Assembly: GCF_000003855.2 (NCBI RefSeq)
Contig: NW_003101667.1
Span: 1,465,581 to 1,529,580, forward strand
Source of the DNA: Blastomyces gilchristii SLH14081
Lineage: Eukaryota > Ascomycota > Eurotiomycetes > Onygenales > Ajellomycetaceae
Length of the DNA stretch: 64,000 nt
Reading direction: 5' to 3'
In this document: positions 33,780 to 45,322 of the stretch, piece after piece
How the letters are laid out: each line of letters starts with the position of its first letter
Position numbering within the stretch: the stretch's first letter is position 1
Made by a program: the position numbers and the translations under genes
The notes under the pieces: model-generated
The model's database searches: none
What the model was told of the DNA's origin: nothing
What the model saw: only the letters and a program-made list of their open reading frames with translations

Positions 33780-36700
33780 ATATACAATAAAAACAATGAA
33801 AAAAGTTTAAAAACTCTTCAAAAATCACATTTATTTAAAATAATGTGAATAGAAACTTAAATTGCATTTATTCTTGTCTTCAAATTGTATTTGAATAAAA
33901 AGTTGATTTTATACTACTTCAGAAGCTGAATTTTGATGCTGAGTAATAATATGTCATTTCTCATTCAAGCTACTACTGCTTTCTATCTCAAAAGTCTGAG
34001 ATAAAGTCAAGAGTAGTGATCTATGAAAGAAAGAGATTAAGATATTAATTTAATCTAAGATTTAATATCATGTCTGACCCTGATATTCTAGTGAGTGATA
34101 TTATAGATAAAGAGAATGAGTTTGATACTATACAGCTCATAAATATCTATAATGAAAAGTTATTGAAGAAAAATAATAACATCTGAATAATTAATAGAGA
34201 ATTTCTGAACATAACTTCATCAAGAAACTCTATAATTGTAGAAGATTTTAATGCACATTATCTCTGATGAAATTCAGAATGCAAAAGAGCAGTAAGAGCT
34301 GATAATCTAATTGAATGAATTTTTGAGCATTTAATAGATTTAGTTAACAAGTCTAATCAATAAACATTCTTTAGAAAAGACATGAAATAGAAATCTATTA
34401 TAGATCTAATCTTCATGTCATAAAATCTAATGAAAAAAAGACTTATAAACTGGTTTATTGATTCAAATGAAACCGCAGAATCATATCATAAGATCATTCA
34501 ATTTAATATTAAACTGAGTGAAAAATAAAGAAGTGAAAATCCTCTTCTCTCTAATCAGTATAACTTTGAAAAAGCTAATTGAAAAGCAGTTGAAGAAAGA
34601 GTAAAACAGCTGAAATCTGAAAGACAGAGTGATCTCTATTGAAATCAAAGTCAAGATATCTTAAATAAAATGCTTGAGAATAGAGTAAAGCTGATTATAT
34701 CTATTCTTCTAACAAGTATTGAAGAAAATATTTCAAAGAAAAGGTCTTCTGAGTATTTCAAACCTTGATGAAATGAGAATATCACTTCTAAAAGAAAGAA
34801 ATTAGTCACTGCTAAAAGAGATTGAAAGAATAACTTAATATCTAATGAAGAGTTCAAAGCTATTTAAAATGAATATTTTTCAGATATTAAAAGAGTCAAA
34901 ACAGATTACTGAAATAAATTTCTTAAAGAAGTATAAGAAAAAGAAGTTTTTAAAGCCTTTAAGTATACTAAAACAAGAAGTGTAGCAAAGCTTTCAACCT
35001 TAAAATATGAATTTCAGAATGAATTGTATACAGCAAACTCTTTTGAGAAAAAATGTCAAGCTTTTATAAGAATTTACTTTTAAAACTCATCACATTTAGA
35101 AGAGAAGAATATGTTATTTCATGAATATATTAATGAAAATAACTGGGAATGGCCTGAGCTTACATGTGATGAACTAGAGTCAGTAATATTCTCAAGTTCA
35201 ATTAAAACTGCTGCAGAGCCTGATTCAATTAATCACTTGATTATTCAAAACACATATTCCTACTTGAAGAATGAATATTTTAAGCTCTTTGTTAATCTCT
35301 TAAAAAATGATTATTATTCTAAATACTGAAGAGAAGCTACTGAAGTAATTCTTACAAAATCTAATAGAAAAGCTTCAATTTCTAAGTCATATAGAGTAAT
35401 ATCTCTGTTGAACTGTTTAAGAAAAATTCTAGAAAAGATAATAGCTACTAGATTATCTTTTATAAGCTCTATTAATAATTCTCTTCTATTTAATGAATAA
35501 ATGAGAGATAGAAAACAATGTTCTGCAATTGACACTGTTCTTTCAGTTATTCATAATATTTAAGTAGTAAAGCATGAAGACCTGGTCTCAACTGCAGTTT
35601 TTATTGATATAAAAGATGCATTTGATCATGTTTCAAAGTCTAAGATGATTCAAACTTTGAAGATGTTAAAACTGCCACTTTCTCTAATAAAATGAGTTAA
35701 TTGTTTTATATCTAAAAGAATTATATAACTATTCTTTGATGGAAGAAAACAAGATAAAACTGAGATAAAAATAGAAGTATCACAAGAATCTTCAATCTTA
35801 TCTGTTTTATTTGCAATATACACTGCATATCTATTCAAGAATAGAGACATGAAAATAGTGAGATCTTCAAGTTATATAGATAATATTAATCTACTCTACA
35901 GTTCAAAGACAATCAAAGAGAATTTAGAAGTAATTGAGAAAGCAGTAAAGAAAATCTTTATTAGAGTAGATATCAATCTAATTCAATTTAATATGAATAA
36001 AACTGAGCTAATTCACTTTTTTTCCAGATTTAATGAAAAAGAACTAAGTCTAACTCTTTTAAATAAAGAGATTAAACCCAGTTTGAATGTCAAATAAACT
36101 AGAAGTATGGATTAAACTCTAAGTTGAATTTTAAATATCATATTCAACAAAGAATTATCAAGACAGAGAGACTACTGAATAGTATAATCAGACTATTAAA
36201 TACTGAGAGAGATCTATTCTTTCAGACTATGAGACAGTTATACATAGCCTGTATTATCTCAGTAGCTGATTATGAAGTTCAAGTTTGATGAAATAATCAA
36301 GATAATTTCACTGAACTCTTTCAAAGTTTATAAAACAGAGCTTTGAGAAGAATTCTGAGAGCATTCAAATCATCTTCTATTAAAGCAATGAAAATTAATG
36401 CTTCAATCTCATCTTCTGCTATTTGATTTAAAAAAGCCTGTATAAACTATGCTCTGAGAGTCATAAAGATGAGCTTAAATTATATAATCAGAGAAAGAGT
36501 CTCTTCTTCATTTTCATTAGTTAACTCAGGAAATGAACTGAATTAAAATAGATTTCTTGATTGAAATTAGAATAATGCTTTAAAGAAAATGCTCTCTCAA
36601 CTGTATAGACTATATTCACTTCTTAAAAATCAATTTTCTGTATTAAATGTTGAGAAAATTGATCATGAGAAGATATCTCTCTGAAGAGAAAAGCTGAAAT

Positions 36701-37730
36701 CTCTCATTAACTTACAAATAAGTGAACTATCTAAAGAGAGTGAATATGAACAGCATTTGAAAAAGATCTCTACAATTAATATAAAAGACTCTATTCTGAT
36801 TTACTCAGATGACTCAAAAAATAAGAATTTGAATAGATTAGACACAGGCATTGCTTATACTGAAGATAATATCAATTTTATCTCAGATTTCTGAAATTTA
36901 GACTGTGAATCTAAAGTCTTTGATACTGAACTATTTGTAATAGTGAAAGCTTTCAAACTCATTGAAATAAAATCTTATAAAAGAGAAAATAGTTTGAAAG
37001 AGATATAAATATTCTCTAATAGTCAAGCTGCTTTAAAAAGACTTAGAAATAGTCAGATTTATAATGATCAAATGAATCTTGAACTGATTTTAAACTCTGT
37101 TTTGAAAATTTAAAAGAGAAGAACATCAAAACTGATAATTCATCTGTATTGAGTTCCTGCTTATATAAATATTCATGACAATGAATTGACTGATTCAGCT
37201 GTAAAAAAGAGTTCAGAATTAATCAGATCTATTCAAAAAACAGTGTTCTGATCTTTTATAATGAGAAAGATAAAAGAATCTTATTTAAACAAGTGAAATG
37301 AAAGCTAGCAGAAACAAAAGAAGAGCATACATTATTCAAGATTTGAGACAAAATCAAAGTGAAAATCTTGTTTAATTAAATGTAAAAAGAAAATATTCTC
37401 ATCTATAATTCAGCTGAAACTAGAACATGATTATCTCAAATTCTATATACAAAGATTTAATGATAGATTTGATTCAACAGAGTGCTCATTCTGCAATGTG
37501 AATGAAAACTCTGAGTATATTATAATGTATTATACATTATACAATAGTCTCAGAGTCAGATTAAAGAAGAAGTATGATTTAAATTAATTAAATATGAGGT
37601 TCTCATTCTCAACTGAGACAGGAATTAAATACTTAATAGACTTTCTATCAGAAACTCAAGCAGTTACAAGAAAATGACTGAATTCAGAAGTATCTGAATA
37701 TGAAGAGATGGAAATTGATTAGATATAGTC
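33780..37730 (+). pseudogene. LINE ORF2 (endonuclease, RT, RNase H), mutated
   Basis: The endonuclease part reads IIVEDFNAHYL and SIIDLIFMS at about 34,220-34,420, the GDFNAHH and DLTF boxes of APE-type LINE nucleases. The RT part reads FIDIKDAFDHVS (about 35,600), then SYIDNINLL (35,867-35,893), where the catalytic YxDD has become YIDN. RNase H has YSDDSKNKNL (about 36,800) and SQAALKRL. A C-terminal CSFCNVNENSEY knuckle closes it. Stops, mostly TGA at Trp positions, throughout. Confidence 0.8.
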
Positions 37731-38019
37731 TGTTAAAACAGCTATATACTATCTTTTAATAATTTTATTTTGTTATAGTCTCTCTTTACTGTACTTGTTT
37801 CTTTCTGTTCTTTTCTATATATCTATTTAATGTGTCTATCTTTAAGACTATGTTCTCTTTTCCTTTGTTATGATATTTTCAAATGATTTCAAAGTATCAG
37901 AAGGTGTTGAAATACTGCAATTTGTAAACAGTTTTTGTATTCTGAGCTGGAATTTTCTGATTTTACATATCTGAAATTGATAAATGTATAATAGTTGACT
38001 CTATAGATATAGGAAAAAC

Positions 38020-38042
38020 CCTGAGAACTAAAGGTTCTCAGG
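38020..38042 (+). other. LINE 3' UTR hairpin
   Basis: CCTGAGAAC, 5-nt loop, GTTCTCAGG: a perfect 9-bp stem about 45 bp before the AAT tail. The same hairpin is intact at 1,595-1,616 and (minus) 7,507-7,529, and mutated at about 39,040. It is probably read by the LINE reverse transcriptase; that is inference. Confidence 0.7.
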
Positions 38043-38117
38043 TAGGTGTCATAGTCTCTGACTGCATACATCTATAATTGAAGAATAATAATAATAATAA
38101 TAATAATTAAATACTAT

Positions 38118-39120
38118 TATAAAGTTTTAAAAGAGAAGAATATTAAAACTGATAATTCATCTACACTAAGTTTCTGCTTATATGAATATTTATGACAATG
38201 AATTGACTGATTCAGCAGTAAAAAAGAGTTCAGAATTAAGCAGATATATTCAAAAAACAGTGTTCTGATCTTTTATAAAGAGAAAGATAAAAGAATCTTA
38301 TTTAAATAAGTGAAATGAAAGCTGGCAGAAACAAAAGAAGAGTATATATTATTCAAGATTTGAGATAAAATCTAAGTGAAAATCTTGTTCAATTAAATGT
38401 AAAAAGAAAATATTCTCATCTATAATTTAGCTGAAACTAGAACATAGTTATTTCAAATCTTATATATAAAGATTTGATGATAGATTTAATTCAACAGAAT
38501 GCTCATTCTGCAATGTAAATGAAAATTCTAAGTATATTTTAATATATTATGTATTATACAGTAGTCTCAGAGTCAGATTAAAGAAGAAGTATGATTTAAA
38601 TCAATTAAATATAAGATTCTTATTCTCAACTGAGACAGTAATTAAATACTTAATAGACTTTCTATCAGAAACTCAAGCAGTGATAAGAAAATAGCTAAAT
38701 TCAGAAATATCTGAATATGAAGAGATGAAAATTGATTAAATATAGTCTGTTAAAACAGCTATACATTATCTTTTAGTAATTTTATTTTATCATAGTCTTT
38801 CTTTACTTTACTTTTTCTTTTTTTTATTCTTTTCTATCTATTGATTTAGTATGTCTATCTTTAAGACTATATTCTCTTTTCTTTTATCATGATATTATCA
38901 AATGATTTCAAAGTATTAGAAGGTGTTAAAATACTGTAATTTATAAACAGTTTTTATATTCTGAGCTGGAATTTTCTGATTTTATATATCTGAAATTGAT
39001 AAATGTATAATATTTAACTTTATAGATATAGAAAAAACTCTGAGAACTAAAAGTTCTCAAATAGATGTCATAGTCTCTGACTATATACATCTATAATTGA
39101 AGAATAATAATAATAATAAT
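38118..39120 (+). mobile_element. LINE fragment, 5'-truncated 3' end
   Basis: Second 3' end directly after the first, covering the RNase H end, zinc knuckle, 3' UTR and (AAT)n tail (39,101-39,120). 5' truncation with a tail is the usual product of LINE insertion. More mutated than the copy before it, and its 3' hairpin is broken. Confidence 0.82.
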
Positions 39121-39616
39121 TACTGAGATTATAAATTTCATATTTAATCTCACTTAATCTGATCTCATATATTTCTTAGTATGAATCTCACTGAGACTAA
39201 TTATTAAAACAACATACAAAGTGACTATATATCAGATCTGAAAATGAAATCATGTCTTAGAAAAAATAAGAGAGTGATTTCATTTGATTTTATTTAGTTC
39301 TATTCTTAGCATAAAGTTACTATTTTTAGATATTTTAAGGTTTTTTTTAACTATTTTTAATTTTTTAAAAAGTAATGCTTTTTGATAATACTTAAATAAG
39401 ATTTAAAGTCATTTAAAGCAGTAAAAATAATTTAAATTGAGAAGTGAAAATCATGATCTGATTTGAAAAATGTAATAAGAGTAGACAGTAAGTCTCACTG
39501 AGACAGTATAAGACTACTATCTAATCTTAAAACAGTGTAATGAGATCAGTTAGATTGATAATAAGACTATTAAATATTCTGATTCTAATCTCAGACACAG
39601 TTACACGGTCAGTTTA
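39121..39616 (-). mobile_element. hAT-like element, antisense, mutated
   Basis: Reverse copy of the 13,212 element. The plus strand ends ACACGGTCAGTTTA at 39,616, and the left part matches the right end of the family (AATTTCATATTTAATCTCA). The left end is eroded next to the LINE tail. No target duplication seen because both neighbours are other repeats. Confidence 0.75.
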
Positions 39617-39876
39617 ACTGCGTCTGATCAATTATATAGACTATTTCATTACACTTTATAGATTTCTATTCTTCTGCTCTGAAGCTCTGATTCTCAGCTG
39701 AAAAACTCACAGAATTTCTATTCTTCTACTCTCAAGCTTTATTATGTATGTGTATAAATATTCACTCTGATTACTAATTCTCATACTTTCTCTTTTTCCC
39801 TTCTTTAATGTTTTCTACTTTTATATTATAAGATCTATATATATTATACTGATCTATTCAGTCTAGACCTCTTACA
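39617..39876 (+). repeat. Ty3/gypsy LTR, 5'-truncated
   Basis: Starts ACTGCGTCTGATCAATT, lacking the first TGTGACGGG-type bases, and ends GACCTCTTACA at 39,876. The body matches the other LTRs. Solo or truncated LTR between an hAT copy and the 270-bp repeat. Confidence 0.75.
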
Positions 39877-40148
39877 CTAACAGAACTTAAAATATAAGAA
39901 TAAGTACTTATAGATAATTATTCAGTGATTCACAGCTTAATATAATATATAATAATAACTACTAGAAGTATTTATAATAGAAAGATAAGTATAAAAATTA
40001 AATATATAGTAGTATTTAAGCTGAGGTATAAATAGTAGTTATGAACTTTAGTCTATATAGTTGTGTATAGTCAAGAGCTACTAACTCTATTAATTATATA
40101 AGAGATAGAAATAGAGGTAAAGAATCTGTAAGAAGTAGAATTTCTTAT
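39877..40148. repeat. 270-bp LTR-like repeat
   Basis: Matches 24,190-24,463 along its length, with transitions. Possibly an LTR of another element; no pol sequence is attached to it here. Confidence 0.6.
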
Positions 40149-40349
40149 ATCTGTATAAATCTACAGCTATATTTATACAGAATAGATAAAAAAAGAATAT
40201 TTACAGTTAATTCTTTAATTATTTATAAAGAAGAAATCAGAAGATTTATAGAATTAATATAAATTATAAATAAAGAATTAAATTTTTACAGAGATAAATT
40301 ATATTATATTTTTATAAAAAGTCTTTTATTGTATTATAGTAGCAGTAAT
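40149..40349. other. AT-rich decayed DNA
   Basis: Short AT-rich stretch without a recognisable element, ending in the target duplication GCAGTAAT (40,342-40,349) of the next hAT copy. Confidence 0.5.
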
Positions 40350-40846
40350 TAGACTGATTATATAATTATATCTGAGATCAGAATCAGAATATTTAATAGT
40401 TTTATTATTAATTTAATTAATCTTATTATACAGTATTAAGATTAAATAGTAGTTCTATACTATCTCAGTAAAATCTACTATCTACTCTTATTATATTTTT
40501 AAAATAAGATTATGATTTTCACTTCTTAATTTAAATTTATTTTATTGCTTTAAATGACTTTAAATCTTATTTAAATGTTATCAAAAATTATTACTTTTTA
40601 AAAAATTAAAAATAGTCTATAAAAAACTTTAAAATCTCTAAAAATAGTAACTTTATACTAAGAATGAGACTAAATGAAATTAAATGAGATCATTTTCTTA
40701 AGTTATAGTCTCATTTTGAGATCTGATTAATAGTCACTTTGCATGTTTTTTTAATGATTAGTCTCAGCAGGACTCATGCCAAGAAATGTATAAGACCAGA
40801 CCAAATGAGACCAAACGTGAAATTCATGGTCCTGCCGGCCAGTCTA
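40350..40846 (+). mobile_element. hAT-like non-autonomous element (497 bp) with 8-bp target duplication
   Basis: Starts TAGACTGATTATATAAT (the mutated form of TAGACTGACCGTGTGAC) and ends CCTGCCGGCCAGTCTA. Flanks are GCAGTAAT (40,342-40,349) and GCAGCAAT (40,847-40,854), an 8-bp duplication with one C-to-T change on the AT-rich side. The left two thirds are stripped of CC/GG/CG, while the right 80 bp keep normal GC, so the composition change lies inside and at the end of this element. Confidence 0.85.
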
Positions 40847-40854
40847 GCAGCAAT

Positions 40855-41724
40855 TGCAGTAATTGAAGCTGTAATTGCCTGCTTAATGGGTGGTGACTGG
40901 TGACTACCTATACAGGCGGCTCAGGCCATTGCGGCTTCCTCTACAGGCGTCTATTCTAATCAGGTTTTGAAAGCACCTAACATATTGCTTCGCTTCGCTC
41001 CGCAAATTAGGATATGTGCGATAACTCCGTGGGTGTACCTGATTTAATTCGACTAACAGAGTAGGGAGCATGATATTCGTAGTTGTCAATGCCGAGGAAA
41101 ATTAATGTGAGCTATGGGCTGCATACATAAATCAAGCTGGGGTGTTTGGATACTAGACCTCTGCTGATCTTGAAAAGGCAGTTCTGTTGTCGTTCAATGG
41201 TTATCTTAAATGCACTATGTCCAGTGAAAATGCCACCTGAAGCGAAGATTTATCTGGGAGAAGGTACGCAGGCAGGCCCTTGGTTCACTCCGGCAGTGTA
41301 TTTTTTATTGTTAAGAAAGAAAGAAAGAAGAAAGAAATGGGCAACTTGCGCCGTTCTTGCATTTCGAGCTGTCGGATCTATCACTCTCGTGGGTTGAAAG
41401 AAAGAGCTGGGTTTAAGATTCGGTAAAGAGAATGTTGATGTTGTGGAGTCGACATGCCCACCTTTATGCCTATCTGCGTCCAAACATGAGGAATTCAGGA
41501 CGCTCTGTCGGAGGTCTTCGTGTGGGAAACGTCGATATGACATTGAGACTAATAGTGCTACGATCCAATTTCCCACAACTGCATATCTAGTTGCTAACAT
41601 ATCGGGGCTGTTCGGCAGATTGCTTGGGTTTGGGTAGAGGTTAGTGTTCAACCCCATGGGAAACTCCATAAGTCAAGTCGTTTGGTATGTGCAGTAGGTT
41701 CTTGGATGATGTCTAATATGACGT
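40855..41724. other. GC-normal intergenic DNA downstream of the thioesterase gene
   Basis: No recognisable product. Overlapping frames of 60-139 codons on both strands look like chance frames (no family, no intron logic). A GAAA-rich tract lies at 41,316-41,340. The part near 41,640-41,724 is probably the 3' UTR of the gene on the minus strand. Confidence 0.5.
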
Positions 41725-42660
41725 TTAGAAATTATCACCGAGAGTTCTCAACGTCACTGTCTTCGGCACCACGAATAGGGCATTTCCTGTGGTACATAAT
41801 CTACCCTCAGAATCTCGAATTTCGCCCTTAACGATGGCTTTGCGTTCTGTGCTCTTCTCTGGATCGTATTCTGCCGTCACTGTATAGAAGTCCATTGCCT
41901 TGACGGGTCTGATATAGTCAATGTTGAGGTTGGCCGTTACACCTGTTCGAGCCGGGAAGCTGCGTATGGCAACCCGTCCCAAGCATTCGTCCAGCACTGT
42001 AGCGATTGCTCCTCCATGAACTATTAAGGGCCAGCCGCTGACCCCGATCCCAAAATGTACGACTGTTGTAGCCTTGTGTTCTCTTTCATTCCAAAATACT
42101 TGCTGTGAATATCAACCATCGGTTAGCCACGCCATTGTCATGTCCTCCAGAGAACATATAGACGCGATAAGCTCACGAACCTGCACAGGTATATTGCGAC
42201 TCCCACTTAGAGGCCCAGTCGTAAGTCGATGAGGCTTCTCCTCCTCCGTAAAATTACTGTATGCTTCCCATTCGACATAGTCTGGATCAGCCCGCAGCTT
42301 CTTAACCATATCTAGGCTATCCATAACTCGCCTCAGGTGCTTAACTCGTTGTGTATCCTCATGGGAGCCGGGGGTAGCGGGATTCGCTAAGAATGCGGAC
42401 AAAGAATTTCCTATACTATAGCCCAAACAGCCGAAGATGGCGACGTAAACCAACGAGCGTAATCTTCGCCGATTTACATATTCTCTTTGGGTCAGTGGTA
42501 CTCGTGCCGCACGGACGAAGTAACGTTTCAAACCAGGCGAAACGCTGGAGGAGGGATTGGGTATTAGCGAGCGGGCGGGAAGTTTAATGGCGCCCTGGGC
42601 ATATACACCGCGGTAGAAGGTGGTGGATATTAGTTTTGGAGAGCGAAACATTGCTGCCAC
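41725..42660 (-). CDS. Hotdog-fold thioesterase, THEM4-like, probably mitochondrial
   Basis: Probable acyl-CoA thioesterase of the hotdog superfamily, 285 aa. Exons: 42,660-42,181 and 42,102-41,725. The 78-nt intron (GTTCGT ... TTCACAG, branch GCTAAC) removes an in-frame TGA and keeps phase 0. Residues 1-60 are basic and Ser/Arg-rich like a mitochondrial presequence, and residues 69-91 form one hydrophobic segment (VYVAIFGCLGYSIGNSL). The hotdog domain starts at about residue 161. HGG (189-191) followed by ATVLDE (193-199) is the usual substrate-pocket and catalytic helix. The segment TGVTANLNIDYIRPV is typical of the family. Substrate unknown. It stands alone next to the AT-rich block. Donor GTTCGT is non-consensus but is the only in-frame choice I found. 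Confidence 0.85.
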
Positions 42661-43457
42661 ATATCAACTGTTGTGATGGTGCCTGGATGCGTTTACGGTG
42701 CAACGAGGATACAAGTTTGGTTGCGGAGATAGGCTGTGCCGAGTCATGTGATATGGAATTTCGACAGCCTATCACCGCCTTTATCTCACTTTTCAGATTA
42801 GCATTGAAAAAGAAATTATATTATTATTAATTAGTTACAGTATATATGTACAGTGTAGTTTTCATAAGAGAATGAAAAATAAACTTGTATAAAAATGTAA
42901 TTAATTATTATTTCATAAATATTATTAATAATTGTTATCAAATTCTTACTGAATGAGATTGAATTTGTTTTTCAATCTCAGTATTATTCTGGTTTTTGAA
43001 GAATGATTATCTTTCACTGTTTATTATTGGAAAATCTGTTTTATTTTTGAAATCATTTCTGAAAAATAGTTCATTTTTTTCATGATAGATTCTGGTGGGA
43101 CTCATGCCAAGAAATGTATGGGCCAGACTAAGTAGGACCAAACATGAAATTCATGTTCCCGCTGGCTGGCCGAGCAGAATGGAGGAGGATGAGGAGATGA
43201 AGGCCAAAGTGGTCCATGGACGTAAGTAAATGTGTTTTCATTAAAAGAGCACTCTGGTTTGCTAGATAAATCTATCAGCTTTTCCGCAATCCCTCTTTAA
43301 TCCCATGCTTTATAAAGATAGCCCGGCCGAAACAAATCGTTACAGCTAATTTAATACAGCATAGGAAAACAATAGCTCTCGCAAATTTGAAAGAAAGCCA
43401 GTAATCATTATGACTGATGCAGCTGAGGCTTGTCTATTTTGAACAAAAGAAGCAGAA
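42661..43457. other. Intergenic, with AT-rich islet and hAT-like end
   Basis: 42,661-42,800 is the upstream region of the thioesterase gene. 42,800-43,078 is AT-rich. 43,078-43,175 matches the right end of the hAT-like family (GGGACTCATGCCAAGAAATG; AACATGAAATTCATG), ending CTGGCTGGCCGAGCAG, a diverged terminus. A small transposon remnant therefore sits between two genes. The rest is 3' flank of ubp6. Confidence 0.6.
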
Positions 43458-45322
43458 TTATTCGTTAACTTCCTCCGCAGTTGGCAGATCGATTGCACGG
43501 TAGAGCAGTATCAGTGCAGAATGCGATTCACCTAGGAAATTTATGTTAGTTAGCCCACTCTCATAAGTTGTTATTCCTTTCCTTTCCTAGTATATAGGAG
43601 ACAATAGCGCAGTATATGACAACTCACCCCCCCCTGATAGAGTTTCAATCTTCTCAGCCTCAACCTCAGAAACCTTGTCGTCGTTGAACCACCACCATTT
43701 GCCATCATCCTCTCGTCTACTGCCGCCAGGGGCAAGGGGATCGTCGACAATCCTTCCTTGCTTCTTCACGTACGAAGTGTAGTGACCGCTGTCAGCGCTA
43801 GCGCCCTGGTGGGTAATTACTCCGCGCAATTCGTACAGTCCGGATTTGTTGGAGCCATCATCCGCCGCGAGCTTGGGGTCAATGAGCTTGAACAACTCTC
43901 GCTTTGCAGCTAGAACTGCTGCGGCACGCTCGGCTTCGTACTCAGCATCAGTTTTGAAGGTTTCATCCATAGGAACATCGGTGGTTGCTTCAGCCTTTTC
44001 CTCGGCCATTTGTTTTTTTTTGACAGGCTCAACCATCGCTGCATCAGCCTTCTGCTCCTCTTCTCGCTGATGTGCGATCTTCTGACGCTTCCGAGCTCGT
44101 TCCATATCGTGTTCATCCTTGCGAATCTCGCGGACCTTGTCCCTAACAGGGATGAGTTTTTTCTTGAGCTCATCGGTACAAAATTCCACAACATCCAACT
44201 CGGAGGGAAATGTTACTTTGCGCATAATTTTTACCTTCTTCTGTACATCCCGCTTCCAGAAGAAGCGTACGAAATGCACTGTAAGGTATTTGGGTAGTCG
44301 AGAGATCTTAGAACGTTTCGTATAAATTGTGTCCTGGTCGAGAGTAGGCGAGTGCTTCTCAACCTTCTCCTCCAAACTTGCTAAAAGACCGTCCCGCAAA
44401 TGGTTTATGCTTTTGTCGATATGGCAGTCTAGCTTAAGAAAAGAGTCTGATGTTTCCATAGCCGTTTCACCTGCTTCTTTTGCTGCAGGATCATCGCATT
44501 CAAGAACCGACTCGAACCTCCCGGAGAGGTACTTGTCCACAAAGGAGATCTCGGCCGTTTCCGCGTCGTTCTCGCCCCTGATTGTGAGATTCTGGCGCAG
44601 CTGCGAGATGATCTGCGACCACGCCTCTTCTGCGTCTTGCTGCGCATATCCGTGGCCGTCCTTCGCCCTCTGTGCAAACTGCGGGAATGCATTCCGCAGA
44701 GTGTTTAAAAAGGCTCTGGGCGGAAATCCTTCCTGCGTTTCAGACATGCGCTTGTAAAGATCCTTCAGAGAAGCAGTCAGGTCCCCAGATGCAGTCATGC
44801 CTAGCATTCTAGAGGTATTTGATGCACCGCTTGAAGGTCGGTACTTCAGAAGCTCTTCCTGCAGTTCTGGGAGGATTCGTAACGTCTGCAGCGTCGAGTT
44901 TAGGTAGCAAGTGTTGCCCAGGTTTTGTAGACCGGCAGGAGTAGCACCATCAGCTCTTGCAGCTTCCGCTTCCGTCATATCCTCGATGAACCTTATGGCT
45001 TCTTTAGGCTTCGCTAGGGCTACAGCGGCATCGCTGGAGCTTGGCGTTCCCAGCATCATGAATGTTTGCCCAGGCTTTGCGTTGAGGGTTGAAAGTTCGG
45101 TGTCATCCTTCAGCTGGCCGCCCTTCACGAGAACCTTCTGACGTTCCGGTTCAACTCCTGTGAGAGAATAGAGTTGGAATTTGAAGATCTCTCCGTTGGC
45201 AGTCGGGTCGAGATCGACTTCGTGACGCTTGCCTTGGTGTTTGACGATTACTGGGTCTAGTTAGAAGAAAAGTGAGAGCAGTGGAAAGTAGAAAGGGGAG
45301 GCTCACCGGGTATCGTAGCCAT
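43458..45322 (-). CDS. ubp6: Ubiquitin carboxyl-terminal hydrolase Ubp6/USP14
   Basis: Proteasome-associated deubiquitinase that trims ubiquitin chains from substrates on the 19S regulatory particle. Exons: 45,322-45,307, 45,250-43,628 and 43,531-43,458; 570 aa. An N-terminal ubiquitin-like domain (about 1-78, IPVIVKHQGKRHEVDLD) is what docks to Rpn1 in the family. The USP domain starts at about 110 with the Cys box GLQNLGNTCYLNST (Cys120). The His box is ADSGHYTSYV (His about 495), followed by WWWFNDDKV. A charged Lys/Glu-rich insert lies in the middle. The third exon gives the conserved end LILLYRAIDLPTAEEVNE. Introns of 56 nt (GTGAGC) and 96 nt (GTGAGT) restore frame. Reading straight through the last donor gives a false end at 43,587. 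Divergent from ARPC4. Confidence 0.95.

Larger units (their letters stand above)
30069..38107 (+). mobile_element. Nearly complete LINE retrotransposon (with SINE inserted)
   Basis: Order: GC-retaining 5' segment, AT-rich 5' UTR, 53-bp repeats, ORF1 (ATG 31,764, stop about 33,752), ORF2 endonuclease (about 33,830-34,500), RT (about 35,100-36,100), RNase H (about 36,780-37,030), zinc knuckle (about 37,485-37,540), 3' hairpin (38,020-38,042), and (AAT)n tail ending 38,107. A 374-bp SINE interrupts codon ~12 of ORF1. The organisation, with an APE-type endonuclease and RNase H after the RT, fits the Tad1/I-like LINEs of fungi. Many TGA stops make it inactive. No target duplication found, because the 5' end lies in the array. 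Confidence 0.85.

Noticed and set aside
1..40846. CRISPR array, bacterial operon or terminator structures
   Set aside because: The tandem repeats found (53 bp, 1.84 kb) belong to LINE 5' ends, and the genes are eukaryotic with introns.
41250..41669. 139-codon minus-strand frame downstream of the thioesterase
   Set aside because: No family resemblance, low-complexity part from a GAAA tract, and competing frames on the other strand; likely 3' flank.
43846..44757. Plus-strand frames of 68-142 codons across ubp6
   Set aside because: Antisense shadows of a well-supported coding exon.
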